Shown here piece after piece: positions 35,510 through 44,069 of a DNA stretch of 64,000 nucleotides. The DNA comes from Desertibaculum subflavum (GTDB taxonomy: Bacteria > Pseudomonadota > Alphaproteobacteria > Ferrovibrionales > Ferrovibrionaceae). Every line of letters starts with the position of its first letter. Position 1 is the first letter of the stretch. The translations under genes were made by a program, and so were the position numbers. A model generated the notes under the pieces. It saw nothing but the letters and a program-made list of their open reading frames with translations. It was not told where the DNA came from and did not search any database. Location: the NCBI GenBank assembly GCA_003576705.1, contig QOZS01000001.1, positions 124,001 through 188,000 of the forward strand, given 5' to 3'.

Positions 35510-37435
35510 ATGACGGTGGAAGGAAGCGGCGGAGCGGGGCGCATTCATTCGCGCCGGCGTCGTCTTGCCGTTCTGCTGGCAGGTTTCGGCCTCTCGCTGG
35601 CGCTGGCGGCGACCTTGTTCCACGTCACGCGGCGCGAGGAGCAGACCGAGCGCCAGGCTGCCACGCAATCGGTAGTTGCGGGCCTGCAATCCGCCCTGGA
35701 GCGGCAGATCACGTTCCTGGAGGCAATCCGCGGCTTTCTCGAGGCTTCCGACTTCGTCACCGCGGGCGAGTTCGACCATTTCGCCCGGCTGGATGGGCGC
35801 ATCCGGGCCCAGGCCTGGTGGGCTGCGGTCGGCTGGGCGCCGAAGCTCGTCACCCCGGATGGCCGCCGCTACAGCTATCGGGACGAGAGCGGGACCTTCG
35901 AGGTCGAGAACGATCTCAGGCCGCCGGAAGGCGGCGACGCGGCTCCGGCCGGCAGCCATGCCTATCCCTCGGTCTATGTCGCGCCGTCGACCCGGCGTGG
36001 CCAGTATGCCGGCGTCAACCTGGCCGGACGCCCGGACTGGCGCGCGGCGATCGAACAGGCCGAGGCGTCCGAGCAGCCCGTCATCATCGAGCCGACGCGT
36101 GCGCGCATCGACGGCAAGGAGCGCGCGGCGCTGCTGGTCCTGGTGCCGACCCGCGGCACCGAAGTGCCACGGAGGTTCCAGGGCGTCGTGGTCGGCCTCT
36201 ATGCCATCTCGGGGTTGATCGACGACTACCTCGCCGCGGCGGCCATCGGCTCGACTTACGATCTCGATCTCTACGAGGCCGACCGCCGCACCTTGCTGTT
36301 CAGCACCCGGGCCGGCGACAGCGTGACGGTGCCGCTCGGTCTGGGCACGATCGACGACGAGGCGGTGGTGCTCAAGCTCGGCGACAAGCGCTTCGTCGTC
36401 GCGGTGACGCCGGCCGGCGGGCAGGTGGATATCGCGTTGTGGTTCGGCGTCTCGGTGCTGCTGCTCGGCACCTCGCTCGCCTTCGCGCTGCACGCCTATC
36501 TTGCGCGGTCGGAAACCGAGTATCAGCGCATCCGCGCCGAGGTCGCGCGTGCCACGGCGGAGCTGAACCGCGCCAATGGCGAGCTCGCCACCCGCTCGCG
36601 CGCGCTGGAGCGGCTCGCCGCCGATCTCCGCCGCAAGACCCGCGATGCCGAGCTCGCCGACGCCGCGAAGACCATGTTTCTTGCCCATATGAGCCACGAG
36701 TTCCGCACGCCGCTCAACGCCATCCTCGGCTTTTCCGAGGTGATCGAGCGCCAGGCGCTCGGCCCGGGCGCGGCGAAGTACGTCGAGTACGCCGGCAATA
36801 TCCATCGCAGCGGCGTCGAGCTGCTCGCCATCATCGAGGACCTGCTGGAGATGTCGCGGCTCGAGCTCGGCCAGGTTCGGCTGCGCGAGGAAGTGGCGCC
36901 GCTCGCCCGGCTGGTGACCGAGGCGACGGCCCAGCTCACGCATCTGCAGGCGGAGCACGAGGTCGGCATCGCCTTCCGCGGCATCGAGGCGCTGCCCGAC
37001 ATGCTGGTAGACCTGCGCGCCTTGCGCCAGGCCCTGGTCATCTTGCTGTCGGACGCGATCGGCCGCGCGGCGCCGCACACGACAGTGCCGGTGCAGGGTA
37101 TGATCGGGACCGACGGCGACATCCGCATCGTCATTGCCGATCCGGACCGCGGGCCGCAGGAGGCGCTCGCGGCGGCGATCGGCCAGCCCGGGCCGTTCGA
37201 TCCGTTCTGGCAGTCGCCGGCGCATCTCGCGCGGACCGAGCAGGGCCCCGGCCTTGGCCTCGTCATCGCGCGCCGCCTGATCGAGGCACATGGAGGCGTG
37301 ATAGAGGCGGGCGGAAAGATCGAATCAGGCAAGGCGGAAGGCCGCGGGGGCAAGTCCGGCGCGGCCATCGTGCTGCGTCTGCCGGCTTCGCGCATCCGCC
37401 TCGCACCGCTCGCACCCTCCGCCGCGGGGGGCTAA
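35510..37435 (+). CDS. CHASE-domain sensor histidine kinase with altered N-box
   Basis: 641 residues. Membrane segment 1 is at about 18-37, an outer CHASE domain at about 75-240 (segments AWWAAVGWAPKLV and GVNLAGRPDWRAA fit), membrane segment 2 at about 306-328, a coiled linker (340-385), then HisKA with AHMSHEFRTPLNAILGFSE and phospho-acceptor His396. The ATPase region is degenerate: where the N-box normally has an asparagine it reads LLSDAIG (Asp515); the DPDRGP and GPGLGLVIARRLIEAHGG segments remain. No response regulator is adjacent, so it is an orphan. A cytokinin-like or peptide ligand for CHASE is only a family guess. Confidence 0.88.
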   Translation: MTVEGSGGAGRIHSRRRRLAVLLAGFGLSLALAATLFHVTRREEQTERQAATQSVVAGLQSALERQITFLEAIRGFLEASDFVTAGEFDHFARLDGRIRAQAWWAAVGWAPKLVTPDGRRYSYRDESGTFEVENDLRPPEGGDAAPAGSHAYPSVYVAPSTRRGQYAGVNLAGRPDWRAAIEQAEASEQPVIIEPTRARIDGKERAALLVLVPTRGTEVPRRFQGVVVGLYAISGLIDDYLAAAAIGSTYDLDLYEADRRTLLFSTRAGDSVTVPLGLGTIDDEAVVLKLGDKRFVVAVTPAGGQVDIALWFGVSVLLLGTSLAFALHAYLARSETEYQRIRAEVARATAELNRANGELATRSRALERLAADLRRKTRDAELADAAKTMFLAHMSHEFRTPLNAILGFSEVIERQALGPGAAKYVEYAGNIHRSGVELLAIIEDLLEMSRLELGQVRLREEVAPLARLVTEATAQLTHLQAEHEVGIAFRGIEALPDMLVDLRALRQALVILLSDAIGRAAPHTTVPVQGMIGTDGDIRIVIADPDRGPQEALAAAIGQPGPFDPFWQSPAHLARTEQGPGLGLVIARRLIEAHGGVIEAGGKIESGKAEGRGGKSGAAIVLRLPASRIRLAPLAPSAAGG

Positions 37436-37445
37436 CCTTGCGGCG

Positions 37446-37883
37446 ATGAGCACGCCGCCAACCGATCCCGATTGCCCGTTCTGTCGCATCGTCGCCGGCA
37501 GCCTGCCGTCGGCCCGCCTGTGGGAGGACGATCTCACCGTCGCCTTCCTCGACATCCGCCCGTTCAGCGAAGGCCACGCACTCGCGGTGGCGAAGGGCCA
37601 CTGGCCCGATCTTCGCACGGTGCCTGCCCGGGTGATGGGTGCCGTGGCCGAAACGGCGCACCGTGTCGGCAACGCGGTCTGGCGTGTGGTCGGCGCCGAC
37701 GGCTTCACTTTGATGCAGGCGAACGGCGAGGCGGCGAACCAGACGGTGCCGCATTTCCACATCCACCTGATGCCGCGCCGCGACGGCGATGGCGGCTTTC
37801 GCGCCTGGCGCGATGCCAAGCCCGCCGATCCGGCGTCGCTGCTGGCCCTGGCCGAAAGGATCCGCGCCGCGCTGCAGAGGTGA
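37446..37883 (+). CDS. HIT-family protein
   Basis: 145 residues. The histidine triad reads HFHIHL at residues 103-108, with GHALAVAKGHWPDL near 43-56 placing the second strand. Two cysteines at 10 and 13 (CPFC) with later histidines fit the zinc site of Hint-type HIT proteins. It hydrolyses a nucleotide-phosphoramidate or dinucleotide. It starts ten bases after the kinase stop, so the two may share a transcript, although no functional link is known. Confidence 0.88.
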   Translation: MSTPPTDPDCPFCRIVAGSLPSARLWEDDLTVAFLDIRPFSEGHALAVAKGHWPDLRTVPARVMGAVAETAHRVGNAVWRVVGADGFTLMQANGEAANQTVPHFHIHLMPRRDGDGGFRAWRDAKPADPASLLALAERIRAALQR

Positions 37884-37900
37884 GGCGTGGGCCCGATTCG

Positions 37901-38800
37901 CTAGCTGCGCTTCTTCGCTCTCCTTTTCGCGGACGCGCCGAGCGGTTCCGTCTTCCGCTCCGGCGCCAGCAACGTCTTCAGCGCCGGCCGGTCGCGGCGC
38001 AGGCGCTGCAAGGCGGCGTCGCCCAGCGCGTCGACCATACAGCGGCCGAGGATGTCGGATCTGGCGCATTCCGCGGCCAGCAGTGCGAACACGCGGCTCT
38101 CGCTGCGGATCGCCTGGGTGTCGCCGAGATAGGTCTCGGCGGCGATCGCTTCGACATCGTCGCGGACGATGACGGCGAGGCGCCGTCCGGTGATCCGCTC
38201 CTCGGCCGCGGCGCCGAGCAGCGTCAGCTCATAGCTGTCGGGAATGCCGAGCGGAAAGCGGCCGCAGATCGCGACCTGTAGCTCGAGGCCGCGTGTTTTG
38301 GCCTGGCGGAGGGCCGGCGCCAGCGCGGCGAGCTGCGCGTCCCACAGCACCGCGATCAACCTGTGCTCGGCCCGGGCGATCAGCCGGCCCATCTGCTCCA
38401 GCACGTTGTCGGTGCCGTCGACGGTCCAGGTCAGCCCGGATGGCGGTGCTTCTGGCAGCGCTTCGAGCTCGGCTTCGACGGCGGCCAGCGTCTCCTCCGC
38501 CTGGTCGCGCAGCCGTGCCGTGAGGTCGCGATGGGGCAGTGCTGCATAGGTCACCGGCTGCGAGCGGCTGACCAGAACGGCGCCGCGGTTCGCGAGCTGG
38601 CCAAGGGTCTCGTAGATCTTCGACGTCGGCACCTGGGCGGCGCGGGCGATCTCATAGCCCTTGGCCGGCGCGCCAAGCTCGATCAGCGCCCGATAGGCCT
38701 TTGCCTCGTAGGCCGTGAAGCCCAGCGCCTGCAGTGCGGCGACGAGCCGGTTTGGCGCTCGGGCGGCGGATCTTCGGGCGGGGCGGGCGGCTTTCGGCAT
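37901..38800 (-). CDS. TrmB-like transcriptional regulator
   Basis: 299 residues from the ATG at 38800. The N-terminal winged helix is of the TrmB kind: LQALGFTAYEAKAYRALIELGAPAKGYEIARAAQVPTSKIYETL. A C-terminal domain follows with LIARAEHRLIAVLWDAQL, as in the PLD-like/effector domain of TrmB proteins. The family mostly regulates sugar uptake; here no sugar gene is near. It stands back to back with the unknown gene at 39043, and may control it. A longer N-terminus is possible but lacks a site. Confidence 0.82.
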   Translation of the reverse strand: MPKAARPARRSAARAPNRLVAALQALGFTAYEAKAYRALIELGAPAKGYEIARAAQVPTSKIYETLGQLANRGAVLVSRSQPVTYAALPHRDLTARLRDQAEETLAAVEAELEALPEAPPSGLTWTVDGTDNVLEQMGRLIARAEHRLIAVLWDAQLAALAPALRQAKTRGLELQVAICGRFPLGIPDSYELTLLGAAAEERITGRRLAVIVRDDVEAIAAETYLGDTQAIRSESRVFALLAAECARSDILGRCMVDALGDAALQRLRRDRPALKTLLAPERKTEPLGASAKRRAKKRS

Positions 38801-38986
38801 CAGCGGTCTCCACATCTGCGGCCGTTCCGTCGCAATTCCGGCATTGTTCGCGGAGCGTTCGGGTGTCGAGCCATGGCTATCGTAACGACTAAGGTAGTTA
38901 TGCCAAGAAGCGGAATCGCCGTGGCTCCCCTCTGCCGGCATCGGCTGCCTTGTCGGTCGCAACAAATTGATTATAGCGCAAACTTA

Positions 38987-39015
38987 TTGACGCGGCGCAG
39001 GCAAATTTGTATTCT
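38987..39015 (+). promoter_or_regulatory. Sigma-70-like promoter of the unknown gene at 39043
   Basis: TTGACG at 38987-38992, a 17-base spacer, then TATTCT at 39010-39015 in the most AT-rich stretch of this region. The start codon follows 27 bases after. Spacing and elements fit a primary sigma promoter. Confidence 0.6.
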
Positions 39016-39042
39016 TGGTTTGTTCTAAAGCGGGGTTTGCCA

Positions 39043-39678
39043 ATGGACAAGGATACCGAAGCCGCCACCGAGGATGGCGGGATCAATGCCGAGATAATGC
39101 GTGAGATCGCCGCGCTCTCGTCCCTGTGGCTCGACGAGAAGAGCCTGCCCATCGAGATGCGCGCCCTGAGGGCGGCGCGGGAGCCGGATCTGTACGGCCA
39201 GGATCTGTCGCTGATGACCGCCCAGGAGGTGGCGCGGCTCGCGCCGGCCATCCAGGCGGAGACCGGAGTCGACCTGGTGGCCCTGCAGCAACAATTCGGC
39301 GGCCCCGCCGAGCCGAAGGCCGCCGCACCGGTGGCGCCGCCTGGGAAGCCGATCCGTGTGTCGGGCATGCGCGCGCCGCAACTGCCCTACCGGCACATTG
39401 CGCGCATGCTGGCCGAAGGCATGTCGGTGCAGCAGGCCGCTCGCCTGCTCGGTGTCAGGGCGCTGATGATCGAGCGCAACATCGGCCGCTCGGCCCGCTT
39501 CCGCGCCTGGATCGCCGCGGAGAAGCGCGCCATTGCGGACCGGGCCGACGCCGCCGCGAACTTCGCACGGGCGGAGGCCGCCGGTCAGTTGAAACGCGTG
39601 GCGCAGGCAGGCCAGCTCGCCCTGCATCCGCAGATCACTCGCCGAATTCTCGATTTCGGCGCCGGATCAAAGGGATGA
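39043..39678 (+). CDS. Unknown protein with a C-terminal helix-turn-helix-like segment
   Basis: 211 residues from the ATG at 39043. The N-terminal half is acidic and helical; a proline/alanine linker (AAAPVAPPGKP) at about 100 separates it from a C-terminal part with MLAEGMSVQQAARLLGV followed by IERNIGRSARFRAWIAAEKRA, which looks like a helix-turn-helix of the terminase-small-subunit or phage-regulator kind. No signal or membrane segments. I recognise no family. It has its own promoter and lies divergent to a TrmB-like regulator, and is followed by short tandem repeats. Confidence 0.7.
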   Translation: MDKDTEAATEDGGINAEIMREIAALSSLWLDEKSLPIEMRALRAAREPDLYGQDLSLMTAQEVARLAPAIQAETGVDLVALQQQFGGPAEPKAAAPVAPPGKPIRVSGMRAPQLPYRHIARMLAEGMSVQQAARLLGVRALMIERNIGRSARFRAWIAAEKRAIADRADAAANFARAEAAGQLKRVAQAGQLALHPQITRRILDFGAGSKG

Positions 39679-39708
39679 GGCGCTCCGATACGGCAATGCG
39701 TGGGATGA

Positions 39709-39781
39709 AACTGGCTCGCACTGGCGAAAGCTGGTTCAAACTGGCGAAAGCCGGCATCGAACTGGCGCGAACTGCGTCGAA
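39709..39781 (+). repeat. Short tandem repeats of about 21 bases
   Basis: Three full units beginning ACTGGCG at 39720, 39740 and 39761, 20-21 bases long, plus a partial one at 39709. Units share ACTGGCGAAAGC and end near CGA or CAA. They lie in the short gap before the amidotransferase gene. They could be slipped-strand repeats or binding sites. Confidence 0.75.
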
Positions 39782-39802
39782 CAGGAGAGAAGTGGAGCAC
39801 TC

Positions 39803-40504
39803 TTGAACAAGCGAGCCCTGGCGATCCGCCACGTCGCCTTCGAGGATCTCGGCCTGCTGGCGCCGCTGCTCGCCGCGCGCGGCTATGCGGTCGAGTATCG
39901 CGAGGCGGGGATCGATGATCTCGGCGGGCCTGTCGTCCAGACGGCGGATCTGCTGGTCGTGCTGGGCGGGCCGATCGGCGTCTACGAGACCGGGAAATAT
40001 CCGTTCCTGAGCGAGGAGATCGCCGCCATCGAACGCCGGCTCGCTGCCGGCCGCCCGATGCTCGGCTTCTGCCTCGGCGCCCAGTTGATGGCGCGGGCCC
40101 TCGATTGCCGCGTCTATCCGGGGCCTGCGAAGGAGATCGGCTTCGCGCCGCTCACGCTGACCGAGGCCGGGGCGGCCGGACCGCTCCGGCATCTGGGCGC
40201 GGAGCCGGTGTTGCACTGGCACGGGGACAACTTCGACCTGCCGCGGGAGGCGACCCGGCTCGCCTCGACACCGGTCTGCCGGAACCAGGCTTTTGCCCTC
40301 GGCACGAAGGCGCTGGCCCTGCAATTCCATGCCGAGGCCGATCTCGGCCGCATCGAGGCCTGGCTGATCGGCCACACGGCGGAGCTTGCCGCCGCCGGAA
40401 TCGACGTGCCGACGCTCCGTGCCGAAGCGGCACGGGTCAGGACGGGCCTGCACACCCGTGGCCGCGCCATGCTGACCGCATGGCTGGACGCGGCGGGGCT
40501 GTGA
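39803..40504 (+). CDS. Class I glutamine amidotransferase
   Basis: 233 residues from a TTG at 39803 preceded by GTGGAG. The catalytic triad is Cys90 (GFCLGAQ), His176 and Glu178 (FHAEAD). The earlier LGGPIGVYE gives the usual oxyanion region. This form resembles the stand-alone GMP-synthase-like amidotransferases that hydrolyse glutamine or act on gamma-glutamyl compounds; no synthase partner is fused or adjacent. The role is uncertain. Confidence 0.85.
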   Translation: MNKRALAIRHVAFEDLGLLAPLLAARGYAVEYREAGIDDLGGPVVQTADLLVVLGGPIGVYETGKYPFLSEEIAAIERRLAAGRPMLGFCLGAQLMARALDCRVYPGPAKEIGFAPLTLTEAGAAGPLRHLGAEPVLHWHGDNFDLPREATRLASTPVCRNQAFALGTKALALQFHAEADLGRIEAWLIGHTAELAAAGIDVPTLRAEAARVRTGLHTRGRAMLTAWLDAAGL

Positions 40505-40530
40505 TGCTGGCTGCCCTCCGGCGCGGAGGA

Positions 40531-40953
40531 TCAGGGCTGGACCCGGGTCACCGTCAGCCGGCGAACGATGCCGTCCCGGCTTTCCCAGTCGATGCTGTCG
40601 CCCTCGTTCATGCCGATCAGCGCCGCGCCGATCGGTGTCAGCACCGAGATGCGCCGGGCGCCGATATCAGCATCGGCCGGATAGACGAGGCGAACTGTCT
40701 GGTCCCGCCCCGAGGTCTCGTTGCGGAAGCTGACTTTCGAGCCGATGGCGACCACGGTTGGCGGCACCTGGTCGGGCTGACGGATCTCCGCCCGCTCGAC
40801 TTCCTCCAGCAACTGGTGCGCCACGTCGGGCAGGCGGTACATGGTCTGCCGCGCCAGCGACTGAAGCCGCTCGTAGTCATCGGCGGCGATAATCAGACGG
40901 GGTCGGGCAAGACCGGTCGCGTCACCGCGTTGCGGCGCGAGGGCCATGTTCAT
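40531..40953 (-). CDS. rnk: Rnk/GreA-C-like regulator
   Basis: 140 residues from the ATG at 40953 with GAGGT upstream. The N-terminus LIIAADDYERLQSLARQT gives a short coiled coil. The C-terminal domain (GSKVSFRNETSGRDQTVRLVYPADADIGARRISVLTPIGAALIGMNEGD) is the GreA/GreB C-terminal fold shared with Rnk, the regulator of nucleoside diphosphate kinase that binds RNA polymerase but lacks the catalytic acidic tip. Convergent with the amidotransferase gene. The gene symbol is by resemblance. Confidence 0.8.
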   Translation of the reverse strand: MNMALAPQRGDATGLARPRLIIAADDYERLQSLARQTMYRLPDVAHQLLEEVERAEIRQPDQVPPTVVAIGSKVSFRNETSGRDQTVRLVYPADADIGARRISVLTPIGAALIGMNEGDSIDWESRDGIVRRLTVTRVQP

Positions 40954-41346
40954 GGGCGGATACCTCGTATTTGCGGCGGCCGGGCGAGGGTTCACTGTCG
41001 ATGGCCCTGCCGGAGCACGGAATCAACGGTGGGGATGCGGCGCCCGATATCGGTGCGCTACGCAACCCAAGGATCGAAAGGGGTGGAGACGTCTGGTCCC
41101 CGGGCGGGGCGCGGTAAGCCTGCCGGCGCCCGGGGCAATCAGCCCGCGAGCAGCGATCCAGAATGATGCCGAAAACGGGCAAAGGTGGAAGCAGGCCGCA
41201 TGATATGAAGAGATGGTGCCGGGGCGCAGGGTTGTCAAGGCAGGCCCGCGCGGCGCGTCGAACCGGACCGCTCCGTTCGGTGCTTGCTGCCCCTTGGGCG
41301 GCCTACCTAATATCGCGGCCGGTTGAGTGACGGGAGGAAACGCGGC
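40954..41346. other. 393-base intergenic region between divergent genes
   Basis: Divergent leader region of the Rnk-like gene and the acyl-CoA operon. No repeat or RNA gene is visible. The only clear element is the candidate promoter at 41284-41313. Confidence 0.6.
41284..41313 (+). promoter_or_regulatory. Candidate promoter of the acyl-CoA operon
   Basis: TTGCTG at 41284-41289, 18-base spacer, TAATAT at 41308-41313, followed by GGGAGGAAA at 41331-41339 and the GTG start at 41347. The -10 is good, the -35 is partial. Confidence 0.45.
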
Positions 41347-42921
41347 GTGTTGCACCGCGACGAAGCATTCAAGCATCTCGCCGAGATCACGCGGCGGAAT
41401 GCCGGCCTGCATGCCGGACGGACCGCCATTGTCTATGGCGAGGAGACGATAACCCATGCGGAGCTGCACGACCGCATCCTGCGCGTCGCCAACGGGCTGC
41501 TGGCCGAGGGCCTGAAGAAGGGCACCCGGTTCGGCTTGCTCGCCAAGAACGGGCCGGACTATTACGAGCTGTTCTTCGCCGGCGCGGAGACCGGCGCCGT
41601 GCTGGTGCCGGTGAACTTCCGCCTGGCCGGGCCGGAAGTCGCCTATGTGCTGAACGATGCCGGCGCCGAGGTGCTGTTCGTCGGCCGCGATTTCTACGAC
41701 CTGATCGACGGCGTGCGCGACGAGCTCAAGACCGTGCGCCGCATCATCGCCATCGATGGCGGCCGGCGCGACTGGGAGCCGTTCGAGGACTGGCGCGGCC
41801 GGCAATCCAACACGCCGGTCGACGCGGCGATCGATCCATCGGATGTCGTCGTGCAGATGTACACCAGCGGCACGACCGGCCATCCCAAGGGCGTGCAGCT
41901 GATGCATTCCAACTTCCTGCACCTGACCGGCGACGCGGTGCGCAACTGGGGCAGCCCGTGGACGCCGGACGACGTCAACCTCGTCTGCATGCCGCTCTTC
42001 CATATCGGCGGCGGCGGCTGGGGCCTGGTCGGGCTCTATGCCGGCTGCGTCAACGTGATCGAGCGAGATTTCATTCCGGCCCGCATCCTCAAGGTGATCG
42101 AGAGCGAGAAGGTCACCAAGTCGCTGTTCGTGCCGGCCATGATCCTGTTCCTATGCGATGCGCCGGAATGCCGCGACACCGATTTCTCCTCGCTCGATAT
42201 CGTCACATATGGCGCCTCGCCGATCCCGCTCGAGCTGTTGAAGCGCGCGGTGAAGACCTTTGCCTGCAAGTTCGCCCAGCTCTACGGGTTGACGGAGACG
42301 ACCGGCGCCATCACCTACCTGCCGCCGGAGGACCACAGCGAGGCGGCTGGCGACCGCATGCGCGCCGCCGGCAAGCCGCTGCCCGGCTGCGAGGTTCGCG
42401 TTGTCGATGCCGCCGGCAACGACATGCCGCTCGGCGAAGTGGGGGAGATCGTCATCCGCTCGCCGCAGGTGATGAAGGGTTACTGGAATCTGCCGAAAGC
42501 GACGGAGCGCGCCATCCGCGGCGAGTGGTTCTACTCGGGCGATGCCGGCTTCCTCGACGCCGACGGCTATGTCTACATCCACGACCGGGTGAAGGACATG
42601 ATCGTGTCGGGCGGCGAGAACATCTACCCGGCCGAGGTCGAGAGCGCGCTCTATGGCCATCCCAAGGTCGCCGACGTGGCGGTGATCGGCGTGCCGGACG
42701 AGCGCTGGGGCGAGAGCGTCAAGGCGATCGTGGTGACCAAGCCCGGCGAGACCTTGACGCCGGCCGAGATCATCGACTTCGCCAGGACGCGCATCGCCGG
42801 CTACAAGGTGCCGCGCTCGGTCGACTTCATCGAGGCTTTGCCGCGCAACCCGAGCGGCAAGATCCTCAAGCGCGAGTTGCGCAAGCCCTATTGGGCCAAT
42901 CGAGAAAGGCAGGTGAACTGA
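41347..42921 (+). CDS. AMP-forming acyl-CoA synthetase
   Basis: 524 residues from the GTG at 41347, eight bases after GGGAGGAAA. The adenylate-forming fold has the P-loop YTSGTTGHPKG at 172-182, YGLTETTG, YSGDAGFLDADGYVYI, RVKDMIVSGGENIYPAEVE and the lysine motif SGKILKREL at the C-terminus. It activates a carboxylic acid with ATP and CoA. The fatty-acid/aromatic branch fits, but the acid is unknown. Its stop overlaps the next start (TGATG), opening a three-gene operon of CoA chemistry. Confidence 0.93.
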   Translation: MLHRDEAFKHLAEITRRNAGLHAGRTAIVYGEETITHAELHDRILRVANGLLAEGLKKGTRFGLLAKNGPDYYELFFAGAETGAVLVPVNFRLAGPEVAYVLNDAGAEVLFVGRDFYDLIDGVRDELKTVRRIIAIDGGRRDWEPFEDWRGRQSNTPVDAAIDPSDVVVQMYTSGTTGHPKGVQLMHSNFLHLTGDAVRNWGSPWTPDDVNLVCMPLFHIGGGGWGLVGLYAGCVNVIERDFIPARILKVIESEKVTKSLFVPAMILFLCDAPECRDTDFSSLDIVTYGASPIPLELLKRAVKTFACKFAQLYGLTETTGAITYLPPEDHSEAAGDRMRAAGKPLPGCEVRVVDAAGNDMPLGEVGEIVIRSPQVMKGYWNLPKATERAIRGEWFYSGDAGFLDADGYVYIHDRVKDMIVSGGENIYPAEVESALYGHPKVADVAVIGVPDERWGESVKAIVVTKPGETLTPAEIIDFARTRIAGYKVPRSVDFIEALPRNPSGKILKRELRKPYWANRERQVN

Positions 42922-44069
42922 TGTCCGGACCCCTCACTGGCTACAAGATCGTCGAATTCGCCGGCATCGGGCCTGGCCCGTTCTGCTCCATGCTGCTCTC
43001 CGACATGGGCGCCGAGGTGCTGCGCCTCGACCGCACCGAGGATGCCGGGCTCGGCATCCCGTCCGACACCAAATACGCGCTGCTCAACCGCGGCCGCCGC
43101 TCGGTGGCGCTGAACCTGAAGAAGAAGGAAGCGGTGGAGACCGCGCTCAAGCTGATCGAGAAGGCCGACGGCCTGATCGAGGGGTTCCGTCCCGGCGTGA
43201 TGGAGCGGCTCGGCCTGGGGCCGGATGTCTGCCTGAAGCGCAATCCAAAGCTCGTCTACGGCCGCATGACCGGCTTCGGCCAGGAAGGCCCGATCGCCCA
43301 TGCCGCCGGCCACGACATCAACTACATCGCCATGGCCGGCGCGCTGCACATGATCGGCCGCGAAGGCTCGAAGCCCACGCCGCCGCTCAACCTGGTCGGC
43401 GATTTCGGCGGCGGCGCGCTCTATCTCGCCTTCGGCATGGTCTGCGGCCTGCTCGAGGCACAGAAGTCGGGCAAGGGCCAGGTGGTCGACACCGCGATGG
43501 TCGACGGCGCGGCGCATCTCACCACCTTCGCCTACGGCATGCTGCCGACCGGGCGCTGGGACGCGGAGAAGCGCGGCAGCAACATCCTCGACAGCGGCGC
43601 CCCTTGGTACGACGTCTATGAGACCAAGGACGGCAAGTACGTCTCGATCGGATCGATCGAGACCAAGTTCTATGCCGAGCTGATGCGGCTCACCGGTCTC
43701 GACAACGAGGACCTGCCGAAGCAGTGGGACAAGGCCGGCTGGCCCAAGCTGCGCGCCCGCTTCACCGAGGTGTTCAAGCAGAAGACGCGCGACGAGTGGT
43801 GCGAGGTGATGGAAGGCAGCGATGTCTGCTTCGCGCCGGTGCTGTCGCCGCTGGAAGTGGCCAAGCACCCGCACAACAAGCTGCGCGGCACCTTCATCGA
43901 GGTCGAGGGCGTGGTGCAGCCCGGCCCCGCGCCACGCTTCAGCCGCACCAAGCCGGAAGTGCAGCGCCCGCCGGCCCGGCCGGGCCAGCATACCGACGAG
44001 GCGCTGAAGGACTGGGGCTTCGCGGCGAAGGACATCGAAGGCCTCCGCGCCGCCGGCGCGGTCGGCTGA
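42921..44069 (+). CDS. Alpha-methylacyl-CoA racemase-type CoA-transferase
   Basis: 382 residues, start overlapping the previous stop by one base. His131 (AAGHDINY) and Asp161 (VGDFGGGA) line up with the catalytic His126 and Asp156 of the mycobacterial alpha-methylacyl-CoA racemase at a constant offset, so it probably epimerises 2-methylacyl-CoAs rather than moving CoA. The rest of the CaiB/BaiF fold is normal. It sits between an acyl-CoA ligase and an SDR, which fits degradation of a branched acid. Confidence 0.88.
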   Translation: MSGPLTGYKIVEFAGIGPGPFCSMLLSDMGAEVLRLDRTEDAGLGIPSDTKYALLNRGRRSVALNLKKKEAVETALKLIEKADGLIEGFRPGVMERLGLGPDVCLKRNPKLVYGRMTGFGQEGPIAHAAGHDINYIAMAGALHMIGREGSKPTPPLNLVGDFGGGALYLAFGMVCGLLEAQKSGKGQVVDTAMVDGAAHLTTFAYGMLPTGRWDAEKRGSNILDSGAPWYDVYETKDGKYVSIGSIETKFYAELMRLTGLDNEDLPKQWDKAGWPKLRARFTEVFKQKTRDEWCEVMEGSDVCFAPVLSPLEVAKHPHNKLRGTFIEVEGVVQPGPAPRFSRTKPEVQRPPARPGQHTDEALKDWGFAAKDIEGLRAAGAVG

